Under the pieces are notes generated by a model that searched no databases, was not told the origin of the DNA, and saw only the letters and a list, made by a program, of their open reading frames with translations. From positions 896,276-923,605 of the forward strand of contig BLXT01007347.1 in the NCBI GenBank assembly GCA_019648995.1: a stretch of 27,330 nucleotides of DNA, read 5' to 3'. Origin of the DNA: Plakobranchus ocellatus. Its lineage: Eukaryota > Mollusca > Gastropoda > Plakobranchidae. Below are positions 1 to 27,330 of this stretch, in pieces (positions within the stretch are counted from its first letter, which is position 1; every line of letters starts with the position of its first letter). A program made the position numbers and the translations under genes.

Positions 1-1345
1 ATAAATCAAATTGTGTGCAGTAAAACAAAACAAGAGGTGTCATTATCTTATCCTTTCCAAGTCTGTTACAGAGATAGGCATGCTGCTGCTCACATTGTTA
101 AGAAAAGCATTTGACAGTGAGTTAAATTTCTTTTAATACTGAAAATGAAGCTAAGGTCATATTTCAAGCATTCAATATGGAAAAAAATAGTGTGAAACAG
201 GAAAAAAAAAAAATGGAGCAGAACAAGACAAAAAAGAATCACTGTCTTGATGAAGGTGCATGTTAAAAAAAGAAAAATGTCTTGAGTTGAAACATGTTAA
301 GGCAAGTATGGATATTCTTTCAAAAAAAAAAAAAATGGTTTAAATAGCTTATCTGGTTATTTTTTTCATAGCAAAGTGATATTTCTTAGTTATCACATTC
401 TTGAAAAATAAAAATAAAAAGACTCATAATGTCATTTGAGGGAAGTTGTGTTTTAAATTTTTTATACTTAAACATGATGATGATTTCGTTTTCTGAGGGA
501 AAGTTTTAGAATACTCTTGCCAGTTACTTCTTGAAGATTCTGGTATGAAGCAGATAATGACCACATATGTATTATAATCTTTACTAGCAATTTCTCTATA
601 GGATGCTCTTGCCAGCTTTTAGGATCTCCATATATATTTTCCCTTCAACATCTCTTAAAGGTTATTTTGAGTTACATTATAATCAATTTTGAACTTTGCT
701 TCTCGTCCCCTTCAAATGAATTAATTCTGGAGTGTTTTTACCATTTGAATTGAGTGATTAATAAAAAAAAATTTCCTTTCATTTTTAATCATTTTTTTGC
801 ACAAATTTTTTACTTTTTTCTGCCTACCCTAAAATGTAACTGAAAATCTTTTCCCAAGTAGATGTGTATAGTCCCAGTAAAATGAGAATCCACCATTTTT
901 CAACGTTTTGTTAAGTTGATTTCAAGGAAAAAAAAAAAAAACAAATAGCAAAGTAGAGAAATATAATTTTGATATTATAAGATAAATCAAGTTGCAAATA
1001 AAAACAAATTCAAGCTAAATGCACTCATGCTCCTTATACACACACATACAGAAACACTTCCATACACCAAGACGCACCCATTCAACTTGACATATTGAGG
1101 CCACAAATGTGATTGTGTTTCGAAAAAAAAAAAAAAAAAAGGAAACCACAGAAAGTGACCCGAAAATGCCACCACATGCGAAGATTTTTTAAAGCAACGG
1201 TACAGAAAAAGCACACAAGCAAGAAGTTTTACAACAAAGTATAAAAAAAAACAAAAAAAAACCACCAAACATGACACAGCTAGAATGATGCAATAACATA
1301 TTTATAAACATCATCTTTATACAAAAAGAGATTTAAATTTACAGT
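1..1345. other. Non-coding flank downstream of Rac
   Basis: A/T-rich sequence with many poly(A) and poly(T) runs (for example 320-334, 930-941 and 1123-1140). The open frame at 987-1277 on the minus strand is Phe/Leu/Cys-rich because it reads through poly(A) runs, and I do not regard it as a gene. No conserved gene or RNA is recognised. Confidence 0.5.
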
Positions 1346-1351
1346 TTTATT
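1346..1351 (-). terminator. Candidate poly(A) signal AATAAA for Rac
   Basis: The minus strand reads AATAAAA here, about 1.02 kb past the stop, followed within 30-40 nt by a T/G-richer stretch. An ATTAAA variant lies immediately upstream at 1360-1365. No other AATAAA was found on this strand between 1 and 2369. Such hexamers are common by chance in A/T-rich DNA. Confidence 0.35.
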
Positions 1352-2369
1352 TTTTTTGTTTTAATTTTAAAGAAAAAGTAAAGTAATGTATATCAAACAC
1401 AGCCATGATGCTGCACAAGGAAGTTGTACTCTCACACATTATAATTTTTGGTGCGAGTAGAATTCATCACTTTTTTCCCCCTTTTTCTATTCTTTAGTTT
1501 TATGATTACAAATTGAACAAAGTTGAATCAACAAAAACTTTGAGAAAAAAAGAGTCAAAATCTCAAATGAGCTGTGGCCTATCCCTACCCTAGAAAAAAA
1601 ATATTAGGAAAAATTAACTTTTTTTTTTTTAACTGTTTTTCATCACAGCTTGATCACTTTCAGCAACTTTCTCTTTTTACAAATAAAGGAAAAGCTACAA
1701 ACATCTGATTTATGTCAATGATTTTAGTAACATATTTTGTTAATTTCAATACCAACCTTTAATAGCTCTATAAATTAATAAATGGTGTGTATACTACGAG
1801 AAGTAAAGACGTCAAAGGTAAAAGATTAATGATAACAATTACAAGCATGATGAGGGAAGAGATGGAAGACTTTACTAAACAATACACAAAAGCCTTAGAA
1901 ACAGGCCGGTTTGCAACTTCACAAACTTGAACAGCCATTGAGCATTTCTTGCGTTTAAAACACTGGCCTCTACAGCAAAGAAACACACACATGAAACTAA
2001 GTAACAATGAAAGGTAAAAGACAATTCAATTTTTTTTTTTTAATTTTGCTTTTTAAACATTTTACTGCCGTGTTTTTTCTTTTGCCCCAATGCAAGAGAA
2101 TAAATGATAGATGAAACTTTACATTTTTCTCTGTTTGAGACATGACAAACCCAATGAGAAGATCATTTCAAAAGAGATAAAAATATTACAACCTTTGAAT
2201 GCAGTCTTTAACTTCTCGTAGATGTACACATCAAGCTTTAGAATCTAAAATCAACCACTCCACTTAACTTACACAGCTACACAGGTTAAAGAGAGGCACC
2301 CTCTAGCCTAGTATGTTGGCATAAGTGTCCCCCTCACCCAATAAAACCAGAGTTATTAAGACAAGAGGC
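1346..2369 (-). other. Probable Rac 3' UTR
   Basis: This follows the Rac stop. It is very A/T-rich with T- and A-runs and has no coding signal. The right-hand limit is the stop codon. The left-hand limit is set by the only canonical AATAAA on the minus strand between the stop and the window edge. The implied 3' UTR is about 1 kb, normal for Rac genes, but no transcript evidence is available here. Confidence 0.45.
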
Positions 2370-12783
<10,414 letters not shown>

Positions 12784-13298
12784 CTTCAGTACACTGGGTG
12801 ATAGATTTAATATTCAGTGTGAACAGGTGTATTTGTTTAGATCCAGAACGTTTGTAAGACAGGACGGTAACTTGAAACAAATATGGCTTCTGCAAATTTT
12901 ATAGGCTGCTAAGGTCCAGATCTAGATCTATATTTAGATGTCCCAAAAATAGGCGTGTCCTGGGTCGCTTACAATCATCATCGTTGCACCGACAATGTGA
13001 ATATAACAGTTTTCTTCAGCAATTGCTGCGTCAAATTGGTTTCTTTCATCTTATGCATATTTTCAAAAGTATTTAACGAAATTTGATAACTTTAAAGAGA
13101 TATTGATACACATAAAAAATAAACATTTATAAATACATGAAAGGAGTATTTTGCTGAAACAAAGTTGGATTCGGTCCAATCTCTAGGAAAAGTGCGCAGT
13201 GAACCTAAGTCGAATATAACAATAGAGTACGAGAAACTGTGATGGCTGAAAGTTTTCTGGATAGTGAAACGCTTTCTGTGTCGGTTTTTTTTTCTTTT

Positions 13299-13326
13299 AG
13301 AGAGAGAGTGTGTGTGTGTGTGTGTG
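13299..13326. repeat. Compound (AG)n(TG)n microsatellite
   Basis: A short AG tract passes directly into about nine TG units, flanked by T-rich sequence. The open frames read across it on both strands are artefacts of the repeat. Confidence 0.9.
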
Positions 13327-15606
13327 GTTTTTTTTTCTTTTTTTTTTGTTTTTTGCATGGCCATATGGTCAGGTGTTCAGATAGATGTAAAGTCGTCAGA
13401 AGTATAATTTTAAGTTTAAAAAAACAAATAAAAAAACGAAAAGTGTTTGATATACTTTATAGTGTGATTCGTTTACCAAGAAAAAAACCCAGTGGGTTAA
13501 GAATATTAAAACGTTAAAGAGCTGCAAAAATATTTATCATGGTCATATGCCTGCCCAGCCACAACTTGTAAATGTAAACCGGTAGACTAAGACCAATCAA
13601 CAATCTCCCCAAAGAGACATTTACCAGAGTCAACAGAGAGTGGGTTGATTTTTTTCCCCATCCCACGAGGCGAACATTTTAAAGGCAGACCACAGACAAC
13701 ACTCTCCCTGTCATCCTCAATAAAGACGTAACTCGTCGGACCACCAATATTCTCACTCCCAAAAAGCAACACGACCTGGACAAATTATGATTTATCTTAG
13801 AGACACTAGTTTATTAGGATGTCACAAAGAGAAGCAGCGGTAGTTACGGAAGGCTGAGATACGGAAGGCACTAGATGAATAAATGAAGGATAACTTCATT
13901 CAAACGCATGATACCGTAACAGGCATATGCCTTGATTAAAGTCAACAATGTAGTTTTTTTAACTAGACTTACACTTCGAATAGATCTTTACAATATAAAG
14001 TGTATACAACAAGGTATTTGATCAGCAGTAGTAGGAAATAATATTAGCCGTAAAAAAAAAATGCCGAATCAACGTAGTTTCCGAAGATCGAATATCGAAG
14101 TGATATTTCTTTCAAGTCCTCGCTAAATTTGAAAAGTGTTTAGACTGCTTGTATTAAAAGTGTAATGGTGAGGTTCAATTCAAATATTGAACAAAAAGAT
14201 GGGTGACCTTGCCAGAAACAAAGTCAAACAATAATGTCTCCTTTTCTTAAATATTTAGTACGACATGGGAACTTATTGCAACGCATTTCAACAATCCCGC
14301 GTTGAAGCTTAAATCAAAATTTTTGCAAACGAATTTAACAGATTCCAACAGTATTAAGGGGTCAAAATTATTTTGCAACTTTTGATATTCATCATTGAAG
14401 CACCAGATTTAGACCTCTCGACTAGACTAATTTTCATATGGTATACGTCCATAAATCTTACTTTGATTTCTTGCTTGCCTGGTAGCCTATGTGTTCGATC
14501 ACTGTTACCATTGGCTTCTGGATATCATTTCGGTGATTTTAAAACATCTCTGAAATGTTTATGTACAATAATTCTATTGAATTTACTGTATTGGTAGGCC
14601 TATGAGTATTTTTTTCAATGTAAAATTGTTTTCTTTCAAATCAAGGGATGATAAAACTAGCTACCAAAAAGCTTTTGATCCGCCATATTATGTTTCAGCA
14701 GCAAAATTCTACAGATTTTTTGTAATAATATAATTCGGACCATTTCCAGATAGTGCGCGACATGTTTTGATTTAGCATTTGCGTCTCAATAACGTTTGAA
14801 ATATTTAACTGTATCTTTTGTGTGTGTCTGTGTTTCATCCTGTTCATCTTACAGACTATGTAATCGAATTAAACTGCCTAATTCATTGTACCATCATCCG
14901 GGTGACAAATGAATGATTTCTTTCTTAGTGTTGATTTATATTAAGTAGCTGATTCGAATGCTACCTGCTACTCTTTGCGATCACAATCAAAAATAAAATA
15001 AAATAAAATCTTAAAAACAGTAAAATGAGTGGGTGTTAGAAATCATAAAGTAAAGTTAAAGACCAAAAGACATAAGGTTTTCAGAGAGGACGATTCATGA
15101 GTAGCGATCCCTTGCCGAAGAAGTTTAAATAATAAACTTTTTTTTCTGTGTTATTAATAAACTACTACTGGGAGGCAAACATCTTGCAACATGCCAAGTA
15201 TAAAAATAATGTAAAATAATATGGAAAGCCATTTTGTTTTCAAAAGAAGGAATCAAGGACGGAAATAAAGCCGATAGACGATTAGACCTAAAAATAAAGT
15301 CTTAAATAAAGTGTTTGTTTTTCTATTAGCTAACTTGGTACTTTCTGACATTATTGAAAATGCAATAAGTCTGCCTTAATAAACAACTTTTGAATTTTCT
15401 AAAAAAAACTTCGGAACTTAGTGAGACATTGTGAGGAAAAAATCAAAATGGCTAAGGAACCGGCACTAATTGATCAACTTATATAAAGAATGGGTTGAAA
15501 AGATAGTGATTTAAATTTTCTGTCGAATCTGAATTATTTTTAGCTCTAAGATCTTGAAGGCTGGGCAATGGCTGGAGTGGCAAATATCACTATTCCAGCT
15601 GAAAGA

Positions 15607-15650
15607 AAAACAAATAAAAAACCAACAACAATAACAACAACAAAAATAAA
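15607..15650. repeat. CAA/A-rich simple repeat
   Basis: AAACAAATAAAAAACC followed by several AACAACAATAACAAC units, in intergenic DNA. Confidence 0.7.
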
Positions 15651-16026
15651 AATCTGTGCAACGGACGTAATCACTGCGCACAAATGAAAGTCACATGGAT
15701 CTTCTCACTCGTCTAGCTGAAACTTTGCGCACTACGTACCCTTTGTCTAATTTTTAGAGATCATAAGCGATTCATCTGCGTTGTGCGTAGTGCATACACC
15801 ATCATTATTTACACTTCATCCCCTTATGTGTAGGCTCCACAGTCTTATGGTTTGCACGAAAGGTGAAAAGAATTGCATCTAGACTCTAGATCTATTCTTG
15901 ATGCAACTTAAATATGATATCATTAAAATTTCTTTCTCATAAAGTTTTTTTTTTGTATATAAGTTTGAAACTAGGAGCTGTAAAACTAGCCTGGACTCTA
16001 GCCTTTTAGTCAGATAAATTGGTGAA

Positions 16027-16236
16027 GATCTGCATCTAGATCTAGATCTAGATCTATAGGCCCTATCGATCTAAATCTAATGCCGATCTAGACTTAGATC
16101 TAGAAATAGATTCTTTTTCAATAAATCTGGACCTAGAAATCTAGATCTGGCTTCGCTTTGTTGTCCAGATTAAAATAAATTTTTTTTACAGATGTAGATC
16201 TAGATAGATCTGCGTCTAGATTTAAGCTCTAGAATA
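16027..16236. repeat. Dense cluster of TCTAGA/AGATCT repeats
   Basis: More than ten overlapping AGATCT, TCTAGA and close variants lie within about 210 nt. The perfect core TCTAGATCTAGATCTAGATC begins at 16035. Related GATCTGCATCTAGAT and GATCTGCGTCTAGAT strings sit at the two ends of the cluster. Smaller copies occur at 12405, 12917, 15877, 16803, 19085, 23803, 24171 and 24358. Confidence 0.9.
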
Positions 16237-17035
16237 TAGCTTAAGAAGCAAGAGCAAATATGTTGGCAAAAAAAGAATTTGGGCAAGGAACCACCGTAAA
16301 AAAAATAAATAAATAAAATTACCTGTATAAATAGTCTTCTTTTCTCATAGGGGTTTACCCTTTATTTGTTTTTCGGTGTGATCGTTTTTAAGAGTGTGGC
16401 TTGAAGAGGATGCGTTGTAAGTGAAACATTCAAACAAAGTGCACGGAGCAGGGATCAAACGCTTGAACTGGCACTTGTGCATATTGAAATTCAACAGAGC
16501 TATTATGTCACTTGATGAAAAGAGGTCCCAAAAACTTGTATGTACACAAGAAAAGAAAAATATCTGTGAATGCTTGATTGCTTTACAAATTGTCATCACT
16601 TTATCAGGTTATAATAATTTTATAACATGAAAGCGGTCACATTTTCTCTGCATCACTTCTCTAAACATTTCGGGATAATCTGGGGATAGCCCACCGACTT
16701 TTAGGCCTATCTACATGAGCTGCCAAAAATGAAGAGGTCGTGGGAGTCAATTTGTGTATATTTGGCCTACGGCTGCTTCATTTCGTCGGTAGGTTTTGAA
16801 GGTAGATCTAGAAATTGGTAAGCCTGTCCCCAGATTATCCCTTTTCAAAAGTCATGGCTAAATCAGAACCGTTCAACAAAATTTGGTTGCCATTTTTAAA
16901 ATCCCGAAGTACTGAGCGTTTCATTTTTCCCAAAAAACTTTAAAACATATCTTTGTTTATAACAAAATTATTTTTGCTTCAAGAATTATTTTTTCATTCA
17001 AATTTTTAATTGGTCACATTCAACTAAACTTTGCC

Positions 17036-17041
17036 TTTATT
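17036..17041 (-). terminator. Candidate poly(A) signal after the 17054 open frame
   Basis: Minus-strand AATAAA, followed by GGCAAAG and then a T/G-containing stretch. Its closeness to the TAA is what makes the open frame worth noting. Alone it has little weight. Confidence 0.25.
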
Positions 17042-17053
17042 TCAATATTAATA

Positions 17054-17386
17054 TTATGGAGTATCACTTTGCTTGCTTTGGACATCTTTCAAATTCAAAA
17101 TATTTTGTGACTGACAGTAGGACCTAAGTGAATCTAGGTCTCTGTCTTGAAAGTAACGTGCCATATCATGCAAAAAAAAATTGTGATCTGCAGAATTAGC
17201 ATTTTTTTTTTTGTAGGCAGTGGTTTCAGTTTGTGTGTTGATCAGCTCTAATTCATTGATTGCTTTTGAAATATAAGACAAGGGATTCAAAGAAAATTGG
17301 GGTTGGAAGGTTGCGGTTGTAACACAAATTATATAAAATAGTCTTTCTTTTCTTGTATGCTTATTTGGAAGCCTTGCCCCCTTTTT
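17054..17386 (-). CDS. Candidate last exon of an unknown gene (uncertain)
   Basis: The longest open frame in the window runs from an ATG at 17401 to a TAA at 17054-17056, 115 codons. A good acceptor (TTTGATTCAG, preceded by a T-run) falls inside it, so a terminal exon of 110 codons starting at 17386 in phase 0 is possible. An AATAAA lies 12 nt past the stop (17036-17041). The protein is mixed and hydrophilic, with a C-terminal stretch HNFFLHDMARYFQDRDLDSL then RSYCQSQNIL. Its hydrophobic spacing loosely recalls BESS-type motifs at the end of MADF-domain proteins. I found no convincing upstream exon. In A/T-rich DNA of this size a frame this long can arise by chance. Function unknown. Confidence 0.25.
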   Translation of the reverse strand, partial: KKGARLPNKHTRKERLFYIICVTTATFQPQFSLNPLSYISKAINELELINTQTETTAYKKKNANSADHNFFLHDMARYFQDRDLDSLRSYCQSQNILNLKDVQSKQSDTP

Positions 17387-18313
17387 CTGAATCAAAGACA
17401 AAAAAATTATTCAAAATTTTAAAGATTTTAATTACAAGCAGTGATGATAATAACAAGAAAGGAGGGCTTGAACATAAATTTTGAAAGCGAAATAACCAAA
17501 TAATATTTAGGCCTACCTTTACAATACATTTGGGTTTTTCTACATCTCATGAATAAGAATGGCTTGTGTAATCAAATCATGTTGATTTTGAGCCAAGGAG
17601 TGACTTTTAACATTTTGAGAAAAATAATTTTTGAACATTAAAATATGGGGGATGGGAGGACAGGTGTGTGTGTGTGGGGAAATCTTTTCGCAAAAGATTT
17701 GTACAAACATTCATCTGATCAACATTAGGATGGTATCAAAACATATTTTTTCGGCCAAATAGAAATATTATGTGACGTTTTATTGTTAAGAAGACCAAAT
17801 GCCTTGATTTCCAGGTTTTTTGGATCTGGTCTTCACCAGTTTGTTGGTATTTTACTATTTTGGTAAAGAAGAGCAATGAGTCTCCATTTTTTTTATGCTT
17901 ACTCCAGTAAAAACAAAAAGTTTGTAGCAGGATCGTCATAACAAAAGAAAATTGACAAAGTAAATTGGGGTGATGAGTCAGACATTAAAAATGTATTAGA
18001 AAAACTATCTTTCAGTTAAAGCTTTTGAAATTAAAAATTGCCAGCTCATTGATACATGAAGTATATTGTTTTTAAGGTGCTTTGAGTGCTTTTTTTTTGT
18101 TGTTATGAAAATTTGAAAAAAAAAAAAATGTGAAACGACTTCGGGTTTAATTTTTGTCAAATTAACTGTCTCCAGTTTACTTCAGTTGCTGATGTCCCTA
18201 TTTTATAACCTGCTTGCCATTTTTTTTTTAATGTGTAAATGTCAAAAGGTCAGACATAAAAATACTTTCGAATAATTCACTTTCATGGTTTCTTTTATTT
18301 GATATATCCACAG

Positions 18314-27330
<9,017 letters not shown>

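Noticed and set aside
987..1277. 96-codon minus-strand open frame downstream of Rac
   Set aside because: Phe/Leu/Val/Cys-rich because it reads poly(A) runs on the plus strand; no family resemblance.
13092..13517. Overlapping open frames on both strands around 13.1-13.5 kb
   Set aside because: Built largely on the AG/TG microsatellite and T-runs; low-complexity translation.
16421..16599. Possible minus-strand tRNA-like SINE (GTTTGATCC resembling a B box near 16450)
   Set aside because: The B box has a mismatch, the A box is unconvincing and no known body follows.

Overview
This is an A+T-rich, intron-rich animal genomic window. It holds two well-supported protein-coding genes transcribed away from each other. 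The minus strand (2370-12783) carries a complete six-exon Rac small GTPase gene. Its spliced coding length is 579 nt, which gives 192 codons plus a stop, exactly the usual Rac1 length. The plus strand (18456 to the right edge) carries the first 11 coding exons of a WDR13-type WD-repeat gene. These encode 379 complete codons, and about 105 C-terminal residues are expected beyond the window. I built both gene models by joining exons at GT/AG sites with matching phases and comparing the result with vertebrate Rac1 and WDR13 from memory.

Layout from left to right. 1-2369 lies downstream of Rac and contains its 3' UTR, with one good AATAAA on the minus strand at 1346-1351. 2370-12783 is Rac, with five introns. 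Those introns hold a long (AG)n microsatellite, an (AAAC)n tract, a tRNA-derived SINE, a family of hairpin-bearing tandem units and a degenerate ACT-rich trinucleotide tract. 12784-18455 separates the two start codons and must contain the promoters and 5' leaders. It also holds clusters of AGATCT/TCTAGA repeats and a puzzling 115-codon minus-strand open frame that could be the last exon of another gene. 18456-27330 is WDR13. Its intron 7 carries an island of different composition, with an acidic, Ser/Arg-rich antisense open frame that may come from a mobile element.

Organism: the SINE head and tail (an A box and B box followed by a CCACCCAGCAGTAAATGGG segment), the abundant dispersed TCTAGATCTAGA strings and the protein divergence suggest a mollusc, most likely a gastropod. 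This is inference, not proof.

The two genes have no obvious shared pathway. Rac is a cytoskeletal signalling switch, and WDR13 is a largely nuclear scaffold. They are simply head-to-head neighbours. Most other open frames in the window look like chance AT-rich frames or shadows. I found no prokaryotic-type system, CRISPR array, rRNA or intact tRNA.
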